Assembly: GCA_016748015.1 (NCBI GenBank)
Contig: JAAOMT010000480.1
Coordinates: 311,356-375,355 of the forward strand
Direction of reading: 5' to 3'
Length of the DNA stretch: 64,000 nucleotides
Source: Geosiphon pyriformis
Taxonomy: Eukaryota; Glomeromycota; Glomeromycetes; Archaeosporales; Geosiphonaceae
In this document: positions 34,270-45,929 of the stretch, piece after piece
Position numbering within the stretch: position 1 is the first letter of the stretch
Layout of the letters: every line of letters begins with the position of its first letter
Program-made: the position numbers and the translations under genes
Notes under the pieces: model-generated
The model's database searches: none
What the model was told of the DNA's origin: nothing
Seen by the model: the letters and a program-made list of their open reading frames with translations, nothing else

Positions 34270-36021
34270 CTACACACTAATATTAACATAAGGCTTATCA
34301 TCCAGACCCAAAAAAAAAAGGCAGGACCTAAGATGGCCAAAACTGATAGCAAAAGACTTAATGATGTCAAGCATTCTTATCACACTATCAGAAAACACAG
34401 AAGACATACAACAGAACAAACCTAACACCAAATCATTATCACTAACCAAGCCAGTCTTCTCCATGTCTGCTCTGAATCTAGATCTAACCAACCAGACTCT
34501 AGATTGATGCAGCTCAACCAAGAATCTCATAAAATCAACCACAACACAGGAAGCCTTCTTAACATCATCGAAAACATCTGCTGCCTCAGCACACCAAATC
34601 TTCATCACGAAACTCTTACACAAAACCAAATATCTGCCAACATCCAAATGACAAGAATCAAGGACCTGAAGAACAGAAAAGAAGGACAGGTCACAAGCAC
34701 CAACCAAAGAAGCCCAGTGTACAGAAGCCTCCAGCAAAATCTCTCTCCAGATATGAACATCCTATGAACAAGTGAAAACATGGTCTAGCAGCTCCACCTT
34801 CCCACACAACAAACATTGAACACCTGGATAACATTTATTATACAGTCTCTTTCTGATTGCCATCAGCAATCTCTTATACAACACTTTCATTAAATATGTA
34901 CAAAGATCTGCCGACTTGTGGCTAGTAAACCCAGCAAGCATGTGTAAATTAAAATACCAGATCTTTGCAGAAGCAGCCCAATCAAAATCCCCCAACATGT
35001 CAGCCAAAACCACATCCCAACCAGGACCAGCCTTCCAATAAGCATAACAAATAGACCTAAACACATTTCTGACAAAGTGGCAGGCATTGCTTGAAACCAC
35101 AGTGTCATCAGCCACCAAAAAACGCACCCATATTCTTATTGGCAAAACAAAAAAAGAGCAGGCAGTTTCTCTTGCAAATCTATTAACTTCCATATTGCCA
35201 AGAACACCAGCATGATCTTTGATCTTAATCCAATTCACACTAAGATCCTTATCTCTAATCAAGTCGAAAACATGTCTCCTTTCGATCCAGTAGTGATTGC
35301 GGAAATCCGGAACTTTAAGCAACATCTCAAAAATACACACATTAATAGCAGCTTGGCTGTCGAAATACAATACCACAGAACTAGATGAGGAAACACATTC
35401 CAAAGCCAGAGCAACAGCCTGCAACTCTGCCATAGTAGAGGACAAAAGGCCACAAACTTTGACTCCAACACCCAATCCCAAAGCTGGAAAATACACAGCC
35501 GCACTACTTGACACATCAGCAGTTCCAGCTCTCTTCAAAGACCCATTTGTATATGCCTCAAAGCAGCCAGACCAAATCTCATGTAAACCATCCTGCACGG
35601 AGGAGAACACATCAGACTCCAAAACATTCAAACCACCAAATTGGACAGCAACAGATAAGCGAGAGGAAGAAAAACTCTGATCCAGAAAATACTTAGAAGC
35701 AACCATAAACCAAAGAGGCACAGGGCCCCATGGATCTAAACACTTCCAGCAACAAAAAGTCTTCCAATCCAACAACAACCCCTTTTTATCAAAAAGCCAA
35801 TTACTAAAAGCAACACCAAAACACTTAAGAGAATGAACAGAATCAAAGTACAAAGACTTTCTAAGAATCGAAGGTATCAGAAAATGATCAGAATGACGGA
35901 AAGTATTAGAGAGGTTGTTCACTAAAAAGAGATCAATATTCATCAAAATCTTCACAACACCCACTAAAAAATTGTTTACTGAACTAATACACAACTTAAC
36001 AGAATACTGAAAAAGATTCAA
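34270..36021 (-). pseudogene. LINE copy 5 ORF2, C-terminal half: RNase H and zinc motif
   Basis: A 419-codon open frame (34762-36021) continued by a 155-codon one. RNase H residues: AYTNGSLKRAG (family YTDGS; the first Asp is Asn here), AELQAVALALE (Glu), LYFDSQAAI (Asp) and KIKDHAGVLGNMEVNRFA (His, with Asn-Met-Glu instead of N-x-x-A-D). The family zinc motif CLLCGKVELLDHVFTC closes the long frame. RNase H would remove RNA from the cDNA hybrid. Loss of the first Asp alone would inactivate it. Confidence 0.85.
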
Positions 36022-36032
36022 AGGGGTCTAAC

Positions 36033-37751
36033 TCAGAACCTGCAAGTCCAAAAACCTATGTTTAAATAAGCAGCCAAGAATACCAGATGCATTAGCAAAT
36101 AAGACCAAGGAAGCCATTTCCCCTTAGACTGCACTTGCTCAAAAGATTTTAGACCATACAAAGAAAAATAATGCAGAACAGCATTAGGAAAGTCACGAAA
36201 TAGATGCGCCTTAGATCTGAAGCTCTTCCTAACTAAAACATCCCACTTGCAGCAAACACCAGATGAAACAAAACTAAACTGCGTACAGTAACTAACAATG
36301 GGCTGCAAAACAGCTGACACCAAATAGGAAAACTGCTTATCTGTGATCACCTTTTTGAGCACTCTGTTGACAAAAAAATGAACATTCGAGTGAGTTTTGG
36401 CCAAACTTGGTTTGGACAACTCTTCAGTTAACAAAAAAATCCCCAAATATCTGTGAGCTTTGTCCTTCCTGACAATAGAAATCGGCTGACCACTTATACT
36501 CAAAGTAGCAACCTTAACACCCTAATTAATAGGTATAGCCACTGTCTTCTCATTGTTTATGGAAATATCATTGATATAAAAGAACTCACTAGCAATATTT
36601 AAAGCATATTGCATATCTTGCAAAACCAACCACAGTTCTCTATTTTTTTCAAGAGCATTCTCAACCACTGATCTAACAGCAAAAACAGGAGATTGTGTTG
36701 ATGTACTCTTTAATACTGAGAAATTGTCACCACAGAGAACGCTAAACCTATTGCACGCAAAAGAAATCCTATTTGAAAGAATCTTGGAAAGAATCTTCCT
36801 GTCCATTTTTATCAAAACAATAGGACAAGTGTTTGTTAGAACTCCATCCCAATCATAAGGTTTTGGGATCATTGAGACCCAGGCTCTCTTCTATAAAGCA
36901 GGTATTGAACCAACAGACAAACACACATTTAACAAAACCAAGAGACACTTTATTATTTCCTCACCACTCTACTTCCAAAGTTCATTAGAAATGCCAGACA
37001 AACCAGCAGCTTTGCCATCAGGCAAACCACCAACAACCAAAAGCAATTCATCCAAAGTGATAGCACTCATAACACCAGAAAAAGCATCATCCTTAACATA
37101 AACCAAAGGGGCATACTGACAGGCCCAGAGATCAGGCAGTATTGAAGACACCATCCACCTCCTTGTCCAGCCTTCCATGATACTATCAACTTTCAATTTC
37201 ACCTCCTCAGGCTCCAAAACAAGCTTATCATCAATAACTAAATGATCCAACACAACTTTTCGAAAGGGCTGATCCAAAACACTCCTAATCATGCTACCCT
37301 TGTCAGAACAAAACTTTTCCATACGCTTTTCAATAGCTTCCCTAATAGAAGCCTCTTGCGCCAATTTCAATTCATACAATTTGGACTTTCTGTACTCTTT
37401 TTTGATGATTGATAAGAACTTAAGAACAGCAATCTTCCCCTGATCTGATTGAACCATATCCATCAACACGAGAGCCTTGTCAGCATCCAATATAGACCAT
37501 TTCTTCACAAGACAATCAAAACCAAAGATATTAGTTGAGTCAAACTTTTTGACAATTTTGATGATTAGCAACTCCAAGTCCAGAAACTTAGAGGATTGTT
37601 TATTTTTTGAACACTGAAATTCACTGAACCAATGCTGAGAAAAAATTTCATCTGCAGAAACTACCAACACCTTTTCCAGTAGAGACCACATAGCATTCAG
37701 ATTTTGCTTAGCAGCAGCGGCAAGGAAATTATTCTCTATTTCCAAAACCAT
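36033..37751 (-). pseudogene. LINE copy 5 ORF2, RT domain with palm deletion
   Basis: Open pieces at 36969-37751, 36522-36872 and 36033-36503. The RT start GLPDGKAAGLSGISNELWK (motif 0/1) and VLIKMDRKILSKILSNRI are clear. Then LWLVLQDM runs directly into QYALNIASEFF, whereas copy 6 has about 387 nt (129 codons) between these points, including motifs A, B and C. So the polymerase active site is gone. The thumb (LSKPSLAKTHSNVHFFVNRV) follows. Confidence 0.88.
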
Positions 37752-37778
37752 GACAGAGAAGTGGTCTCTAAAACGAGA

Positions 37779-38570
37779 TCATCTAGTAACATCTGCATCC
37801 TTAATATTAAACTTCCAGCAATCTTTGTTAGTCTGCTTGTGCAAGCTATTTAAATGAACATTCAAAAGCCCACCCAAACTAACAGAGACCATAACAGCAC
37901 TGTGATCAGTGTCGAAATAGTTCAAAACCAGGCCAACTCTATGGCTAGTCACAGCAGAAACCAAATTTTTACTAACAAAAATAAAATCAATAGTTCTCTC
38001 AACCCCCCTAGAATTACCCCATGTGGTAGCCCCAACCAAAAGATGACCAAAAAATGAATTAACCAAACCCAAACTCAAGCAGAACCTGAAGTTTGCACTC
38101 CTCTTAGAACCATTTTCATTGAAGTTCCCACCCAAAACAACAAAGGTGCTGGAGTTAACAGCCTTAGCAATGAGAGAATTTACCTCAGAAGCCTGACCAA
38201 AATGAACACCAGAAGAAGCGCCAGCATACAACCCAATAACAGAAACCAAAAGTTTATTCTTGAACAGAAGCTGTACAGCAACAACTTGGCCAAAGACTTC
38301 CTCAATCTTAGAAACATGACAAGCCAAAGAATTGTTCATGATGACAGCAACACCAGCACCAAAAAAACCAATGTCCAACCCAGAAGTGAAAATATGGACA
38401 TCTTCATATTTATTCTTGATCCACAGACCAACAGAGAATCTTAATTTTGTCTCAGTTACAAAAGAGATTGTAAAGCCAGAATTCACGTGTCAATAGAGAA
38501 CATTCACTTGCTTTGCAGAAACATTGAGACCCCAAACATTACATGTAGCAAATTTCCAAACCAGGTCACT
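37779..38570 (-). pseudogene. LINE copy 5 ORF2, APE-type endonuclease
   Basis: A 235-codon open frame with the exonuclease/endonuclease/phosphatase fold signature: FVTETKLR (Glu), VSVIGLYAGAS, FVVLGGNFNENG (family GDFN), TIDFIFVSKNL and YFDTDHSAVMV (DH). The GDFN Asp is Asn, as in every other copy here. The first part of ORF2 (38490-38570) overlaps the end of ORF1. The enzyme nicks target DNA for target-primed reverse transcription. Confidence 0.85.
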
Positions 38571-40432
38571 CATTGGGATAAAAAAGGCAAAGGAGCACCT
38601 GAACCAAAACACATATCATCCAAACAAGCCAACACTGAACCAATAGAAGCTTCCAAGGATGCTAACTTAGATTCCAAGCCACCCACTTTGCCAGTGAGAA
38701 CCTTGGAGCTACTCGAACCGAGATTAGGCTCACCAACAATGGCAGCAGAAGAGAAATGAAGAGCAAACAACATCAAAGCACCATCCAAAACCATATCCGA
38801 GTCTAAACTCAAAGCTGAAGAAGCAGAAGTGTCGAAAGGAGAAGTAAGAGATGAGGACACCAGAGGCACCAGTTTAATACCAGCAAGACGCCTAACAATA
38901 GTAGACACCCAGTCAAAAAAAAGCTCCAATGAGCATTCCAAAGAGGCCAAGCGGTCATTCAAAGAAAAAACATCACCAAAGTCATAATGTGAAAAAGGGA
39001 GAGAACCTAAGCCAGAACCAGCAAACAAGCCACGAGAGAGAGAGGTTGCCACCGAGACCACTTGGGCCCAGAATTTTCCACCAAAAACAACAGGGCAAGA
39101 GATCAGAACATTCTTCTTTTGATATAATTTGGCCAGCTAGAGATGCCTTTCCTCAGAAACAAAATCTTTAGAAGATTTAGCCAAAAATGATGATGGCATA
39201 TTATTAGCAGGAACATCACATTCAAGCGCCAAATGTCCAAAATGCCCACACCTCCTACACTGAACCAAATCCAATCTAGCCCAAGAAAGTCACACACCAC
39301 CAAAAATAGGCTCAGTGTGAAAAGCAGAATCCAAATCTTTCTCAGATTCAAAGCCAACCACAGCACAGCAAAATCTATTACCAGTGTTCAAAGAACAATT
39401 AATAATACAAGTTCTATCACCTGCCTCATCCAAAAGAGTGCCAAGATCATGTGCAGTCATTCCCACTGACAGAGTAAACAGAAGCACTCTGAAGTGATCC
39501 CTAGATGCCCATGTATTACAATTTCTCATGGCCATAGCCACACAAACTAAATCTTTCCCAATTAAGAACGACCATCTTAAAGCCAATTATACAGCCTGAT
39601 CTGAATTGGCAAATTCCACCATAGCCTTCTACCACATACCAACCAACTGGATTTTGATTGACTTAATTATTCCAAACTCAGAGACTGCAGTGATGATCAT
39701 GTCTTTAGGTGTATTCATGGGAATTTCTTTGATCACCACAGCCCAATCTGAATGAAGCCCTTGTTTTCTCACATCATTGTTTACGATAATCCCTTCTTTT
39801 TCAGCCAATGATGCAGCTTTTCTCATGCTCTCCTCAGAAGTAAATGTTGATCAGATGATCCCTTCAAATTTTGAGAGGGTAGTGGCCCTCCCAAAATCAT
39901 TGATCTTTGAAAAAATTTTTCTGATTAATTGAGTTTTTATCATCACTGATTTGCCTTCAACAGCTGAAAGATTGATATCCAAGGCAAAAGATTTTTTGAC
40001 AGGCACCTCCACTTGAGTTTTGATGATAACAGAATCGACCCATTTGCTATTAAAAGAGGCTTTCTTTATTGGAGAAGGAAGAGGTTTCACCTCTTTATTC
40101 ATGGCAAAGTTGGGGGAACTGAAAAGGGAGCCAAAATCCATGTCAGTACTTAATCTAATTGCCCTTGGAGTATTAACTGCTGAACCCAGAAGAGAGCCAT
40201 TACTACCACCAGACATATTAACATCATTTTCATCACCAGATAAGCTTTCCACATTAGAAAAAGCACTATAACCAGAACCAGATTTCAGAGAGATATTCCG
40301 CTCATCGCCAGAATGTTTAATATTCCTGAAAATGACTTTCTTCTTTTGAGTAAAGGAACCACTAGCAGGACTATGAAAAGCATCTTTAGGTGCCTTTTTC
40401 TTTGACATACTGCCACTAAAAGCAGCCTCCAA
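38570..40432 (-). pseudogene. LINE copy 5 ORF1 with CCHC knuckle and C-terminal coiled coil
   Basis: Starts near ATG 40432 or 40408 (MSKKKAPKDAFHSPASGSFT). A 193-codon open frame ends at 39851; further pieces at 39629-39826, 39290-39586 and 38570-39061 continue the same protein through single stops. An RRM-like fold is suggested by AVVIKEIPMN...VSEFGIIKSIKIQLVG, then the CCHC knuckle CRRCGHFGHLALEC near 39230-39275. The C-terminal heptad region LNDRLASLECSLELFFDW probably multimerises. The protein would bind element RNA. Confidence 0.8.
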
Positions 40433-40439
40433 ATCTATG

Positions 40440-40779
40440 ACAAAAGGGTTATTAGTTAAAGAAATATTGATATAATACTAACAAGAAAAAACAAAAACTT
40501 CTTTTTCAGAAAATAACTCGTTGGGGTTTTTTGGAGATAAGAGAAAAAGAAATTTTATGTAAATTTTATATAAAAAAGTTTAATATTATTTTTAAAAAAA
40601 CTTTTAATAATTATTTTTTAAATATTATTAAAAACAGTACTTTTAAAAATAAAATAAAAATTTTAAATAATCCAATTTTTAAAAATTTTTTAATTGTATT
40701 TATGAATGAAGTCCAATCACTATTTAATACAATACAACTGCCTAAAGTTCTAAATTAGATAGGAAAAATATTTTAAAAC
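40440..40779. other. Spacer between head-to-head LINE copies, with a truncated LINE stub
   Basis: AT-rich 5' ends of copies 5 and 6 face each other here. 40695-40745 matches the minus-strand 3' terminus of the LINE family (ATGAATGAAGTCCAATCACT against ATGAGTGAGATCCAAACACC), so a very short 5'-truncated copy lies between them. Nothing else is recognisable. Confidence 0.55.
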
Positions 40780-40915
40780 TTCTTTCTCTCCTTCATCTAA
40801 AATTCCCAAAAAAGAGTATCATAAGTTTTTTTAAAAGAAGTTTTTAACCATTCAGTATGACAAATCCAAACTGTTTTTTGATTTCGAGGCCACTGTCAGC
40901 CCTACTATTACTGTC

Positions 40916-42717
40916 ATGAAGGAGGTTGCAAAAAATTCTGGTGCTGATAGTGGTTTTAGACCTGTTCTGTCAAGGAAAAAAAGGAAGGGTGGAGTTTTGG
41001 CTGAGAATGTTTTGGTAAAAAGAGATGTTATTGAAACAATTGGTAATCATTCACAGATTTCTGAGTCTGGTGACACTACTAAGTCTGAGAGTATTGACAT
41101 GGAAGAAGAGTGTCTTGTTGAAGAGACCAGTATCAATTATGGAGAAAGTGATGCCTTTAATGGTAGGGACTCCAACCAAATACTGAAGAGCTCAGGTCTT
41201 AAAATTAAGACCAAGAAAGTATTGGGCAAACCACTGGGCAAAATCAACTTTGAAGATGGCTTTGATGATGGTGACTTTCTGAATGAGTCTGTCCTCCTTC
41301 CACCTCCTCTTTCACTCAAATCTTCAGTTCAGGTTTCTGTTCACAAATTCTTCACTTTGGATATCGATCTTGTGGCTATTACTGGAAAATCCTCTCAGGA
41401 AAAATCAAATTTTATCAAAAAAATTTTTTCAGATGTAAATGGTTTTGGAGGGGCCTCTACTCTCTTAAAATTTGGTGGTATTATCTGTGTGACTTTTACT
41501 TCTGAAAAGGCAATGATGGCTGCAGCAAATTTGGCAAATAAGCATGATGTTGTGGTAAACACCAATCTCAAGCACCCTGGCTACAATCGTACAAATCAGG
41601 CAATTGTGCTAAAAGAGATTCCTGTGGGAACTTTTATTGAGACTGTATGTGCTGCTGTATCCGAATTTGGGATAATTAAGTCGATCAAAATGCAACTGGT
41701 GGGTTTGTGGCAAAAGGCATTCGTTGAATTGGAGAATCAGAATTAGACTAATCTTTTGGTATCCATGTGGTCTATCCTCATTGGGAAAAATGCAGTTTGT
41801 GTGGCCAGGGCTAACATTGACAAACAAACATGGGACTCCAGAGACAGATTCAGAGCATTACTTTACACTCTTCTTATAGGGACAAATGTACATAATTTGT
41901 GGGATTTTCTTGTTTCAGTTGGTAGAAAAACATGCATTATTGACCATAATTTTGTCAACTACACTCATGCATACTGTGCCACTATGTGTTTTGACTTTGA
42001 GGAAGATATGAACCAGGCTGTAGCTGTCATGCCAATTATAAAGAATGTTGGTCTCCACTGGTTGCATTTGTCTTCTTCTGTGTGCTCTGCTTGTGATTTT
42101 CTTGGCCATACTTCTTTGTTCTGTAAATTAGTTGAAGTCTCTCCTGTATCCAAGAACAAGAGGACTTCTCTCTCAGCTCATGATTGATTTAGATTGGTGA
42201 AAATTTATGAAAAAAAATTGGCACCTATCTCCCACCTTTTGGCTTTTGGTGGAAAAACTTGGGCATCGGTGGCTGGCTCTTCTCCTTGGGTGGTTCTCTT
42301 GGCTACAATTCTCAACTTGGTTCTTTAAGAAATAGTAAACCTCTTCTTTTTGTGGTGAACAATTTAGAATCATGTCTAGTTAATATTGAAAGCAGTCTTG
42401 CCAACCTCACAGGACAAATTAGTGAGTTGGCTAAGAGGTTGGAGTTATTCATGCTGGCAGTTTCCCAGTCTAGTCCTGGATGTTAGCTGCCAGTAACCAC
42501 TTCATCACAGAATCAAGAGGAGGATATAGTGATGGAAATGGGTTCAGGTGAAGCCACTAGTGGCAAGACTGCTGCTGTTTTGGGTTCAAATGCCTCACCT
42601 GAGGTTGTAAAACTGGAAAACATGTTGGAAGGTCTCTCTGCTTTGGTCATAAGCCTTTTGGCATGCTTGGATGGTTTGGCTTTGGCAGGTGGTGCTTCTT
42701 CTCTACCTCTTTCTTAA
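40916..42717 (+). pseudogene. LINE copy 6 ORF1
   Basis: The 276-codon frame begins MKEVAKNSGADSGFRPVLSR and has an acidic, Ser-rich N-terminus, then FFTLDIDLVAITGKSS, FIKKIFSDVNGFGGASTLLK and the RRM-like IVLKEIPVGT...VSEFGIIKSIKMQLVG. The knuckle is eroded: CSACDFLGHTSLFC (42090-42130) still spells CX2CX5HX4C. A coiled-coil region follows (NNLESCLVNIESSLANL). The frame breaks at 41746, 42187 and 42486. Confidence 0.8.
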
Positions 42718-43604
42718 TAAGTAGTCTGGTGTGGAAAATTGCAACATGTAATGTTCATGGATTGAACAATCCTACAAAGCAAGGTGATATTATTCATTGG
42801 CACAAGGATATGAACAATTTGGTTTCTATTTTTATGGAGTTGAAACTTAAAGGGAGAGTTCACCCATGGTTGGCTGACAAATTTGATGGTGTTCGGGTTT
42901 TTACTTCTGGTCTGGATTCTGGTTCTCTGGGTGCTGGTGTGATGATCATCGTAAATTCTTCTTTGGTTAAACACGTCTACAAGGTTTCTGAAGTGCCTGA
43001 TCAGCTCCTATTCATTAGGTTGCTTTTTAAGAATAAACTTTTAGTGTCTATTTTGGGGCTCTATGCTGGTGCTTCATTGGTGGTTTGGTTTTCTCAGGCT
43101 GGTAAGATCAACTCTCTTATTGCTAAGACCGTTAATGAGTTTTCTTTTGTTATTCTTGGTGGTAATTTTAATGAAAATGGTTTTCAGAAATGTGTGAGTT
43201 TTAAAAAGTGCCTTGAGTTGGGGTTGGTTAACTCTTTGATTGGAAGCCTGGCCATTAGAATGCTTACTTGGGCAAACTTTAGAGGTGCTACAAAGACTAT
43301 TAATTATGTGTTTGTTTCACTAAATTTGGTCAATTCTTTGGTACATTGTGGTGTTTCAGATGTTAGTGATTATTTTAATACAGACCATCAAGCTGTGTCT
43401 GTATCTCTGGGCCTGAGTGGTTTACTGGATACACACTTGTTTTCTTTTCACAAGCAGACGAATAAAGATCATTGGAAATTTAATGTCAAAAATGCCAGTG
43501 AGACTAAATGGCTTAAGTTTAAGGATGCTATGGCTGCTAACACTGTTATGTTTTCAGGAGTGTTTAGTAATACTGTGAAATTTTCTGATCTTGGCACTAT
43601 GTAG
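42718..43604 (+). pseudogene. LINE copy 6 ORF2, APE-type endonuclease
   Basis: Open to 43604. Motifs: VWKIATCNVHGLNNPTKQGD (Asn), FMELKLKG (Glu, family ETK), VSILGLYAGAS, FVILGGNFNENG (GDFN Asp replaced by Asn), INYVFVSLNL, YFNTDHQAVSVS (DH). The upstream open part from 42663 belongs to ORF1's other frame, so the two ORFs overlap or abut. The EEP endonuclease sets the target nick. Confidence 0.85.
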
Positions 43605-45929
43605 GATGTTATTCACAAGATTATAGTTCTCTCAACTGGTGGTACTTTCAAAAAAAGATGGTTTAAGGGTTTTGATATGGTTTACAATAGGGTATCATCT
43701 AGGTTTTACAAGCTGGAGCTGTTGGTTTTCAAGCTGGTGAAGGCTTCTTGTTTGAGTTCTAGTGTTAGTTTTGTTTTGCTTTTGGTTACATGAGACAACC
43801 TTGACTCTGCTGGTGTGTCATTGGTGAAATCTATGTTCCATTCTGGTGTTAAATTTAATGACATTTGTTCTGCTCTGGCCAAAGTGAGGAGGTTATATCA
43901 CTCTTCAAAATTGCTGGAGTCTAAGTACACTGAAGAATCTCACATTAGACAGACTATTAACAATAGAATGGAAAGTTTTGAACTGGATAAGGATTGTATA
44001 ATCAGAAATGTGTTGGAGCATCCCTTTCACAAAGTGGTTTTAGACCATCTGGTCATAAATGATGAGTTGGTTTTTGAATCTGATTTGGTAAAGTCCAAGG
44101 TAGATGCTATTATAGAAGAATGAACCAGAAAACGTGTGGTGGTTGATGATATCTCTGATACTTGGTTTTGTCAATACAAATCTTTGGACTATGTTTTTGA
44201 TAATGTTTTTTCTGGGGTAATAAGTGAGATTGATGTTGATAAGTTGTATTGTGTGGTTTTCAGTCTGCCTGATGAGAAAGCTGCTGGTCTCTTGGATATT
44301 TCTAATGAACTTTGGAAATGTTGTGATAAATCGGTTTTGGGTTTGCTTTTGGTTCTTCTGAATTCTTGTTTGTCTTGTGAGTCAGTGCCTGGCCCTTGAA
44401 AGAAGGCTTGGGTTTCAATGATTCCCAAACCTTATCAGTAAGAAGATGTTCTCACAAATACTTGTCCTATTGTCTTGATTAAAACAGTTCGCAAGATTCT
44501 TTCCAAGATTCTTTCAGATAGAATCTTACTGGCTTGCAGCTCCTATGATGTTCTGCATGGTAACAATTTTTCAGTTTTAAAGGGTATAACAACTCAGTCT
44601 CCTATTTTTGCAGTTGGCTCGGTAATTGAGGATGCTTTGGAAAAGAACTGAGAACTCTGGCTTGTTTTGCAGGACATGTGGGAGGCATATGATTCAGTTG
44701 GCTGGGAGCATCTTGAAAGGAGTTTGGTCAGAATCAAAATGTGTAGTAAATTTGTTTGCTTTTTTGGTAGTATTTATAAGGACTAAACCAACCATGTTAT
44801 GACAGATTTTGGTTTGACCAATGGTTACCAAGTGTTTGATGGATTGGACCAAGGAGAAGTTTTTTCTCCTCTGCTGTGGTGCATATTTTATGATCTTCTT
44901 TTGTGTGAAGTTAAGTGTCAAGGGAATGTGTGTGGTTATAGACTTAATTCTCATTTTGTTTCTAGAAGTGGTCTCACTGAGTCTCAGGCTGGGCTTTCTT
45001 TCTTCTTTGCTACTGGTGCCTTTGTTAATGATACTATTTGGGTTGGTGGCAGTCAGGCTGCTACTCAGCATATTCTCAACATTGCTAGTGAATTTTTTAG
45101 AGTCAATGACATTTCAATTAATAATGACAAAACTGTGGCTATTCTAATTAATTGCAGAATCAATGTTCCATCTCTTTTTATTAGTGGTTTGCCTATTTCA
45201 GTTGTTTATAGAGGGGAATCTTATCAGTATTTTGGTATTTTTTTGTTGACTGAGGGTCTTTCAAAGTCTAGCTTGGCTAAGGCACATTCAGACATTTGTT
45301 TCTTTATTAATTTGGTTCTGAGAAAGGTGGTTTCAGATAAACAATTCTTGTATCTGGTGTCAGCAGTTTTTCATCTCATAATCGGTTACAAAACACAGTT
45401 TGGCTATATTTCTGTTAGTGTGTGTGATAAATGAGATGCTCTGATTTGCAGGGGCTTGAAGCTGAAAGCTGGTCTCCTGCTAGATTTTCCTAGTGATACT
45501 ATTCACTATCCTTTTTTTTATGGTTTAAAGTTATTTTTACAGTGTCAATTTGAGAGTAAAGTGGCTTTGCTTATTAGTTTTGCAAACTCTGGTGGGATTT
45601 TGGGGCGTCTGTTTGGTTACAAGTCACATGATTTACAGATTTTGTGTTGGCGGCCCATTCACCCACTGATCTCTTCTGCTTGTATTTGCATTAGTGTTTC
45701 CAATAATTTCTTGGCTGGTATGGTTCACATTCTCCTTGATTGCAATTTGTCTTTGGGTGGCTCTTTGACCAGTGCTTTTTGGTTTCATGATGGAGTTCCT
45801 ATGTCTGTTGTTCTTGGCGAGTCTTTGTTTTTCAAGTTTTTACCTTCTCTCTGGCATTTTGGTATTGTCTTTGTGGATCAGCTTCATAATCAACATGGTG
45901 TTGTTTTTAGCTGGCACATCTTCAAATAG
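43605..45929 (+). pseudogene. LINE copy 6 ORF2, reverse transcriptase
   Basis: The linker (SLVKSMFHSGVKFNDICSAL) leads to RT: LPDEKAAGLLDISNELWK, NTCPIVLIKTVRKILSKIL. Palm motif A is LVLQDMWEAYDSVGWEHLE (44662-44720), motif B GLDQGEVFSPLLW (44845-44880), motif C AFVNDTIWVGG (45020-45050), where FVDD has become FVND. INDKT-type motif D: INNDKTVAILIN. The thumb continues to 45929. Stops at 43602, 43792, 44121, 44397, 44650 and 44785 among others. Confidence 0.85.

Larger units (their letters stand above)
34140..40420 (-). mobile_element. LINE copy 5: nearly full length, best-preserved minus copy
   Basis: APE-type non-LTR retrotransposon: ORF1 (38570-40432), then ORF2 with endonuclease (37779-38560), RT (36500-37100), RNase H (35200-35560) and a C-terminal CxxC-HxxxC motif (34800-34830). 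Higher GC and longer frames than the other copies suggest the youngest insertion. The RT palm is deleted near 36611. The domain set (CCHC ORF1, APE, RT, RNase H) fits the I/Tad-like groups of fungi. The 3' end near 34140 is followed by an A/T-rich tail. Confidence 0.88.

Noticed and set aside
35297-35680. Plus-strand 127-codon frame
   Set aside because: Antisense of LINE copy 5 RNase H, which carries the recognisable motifs.
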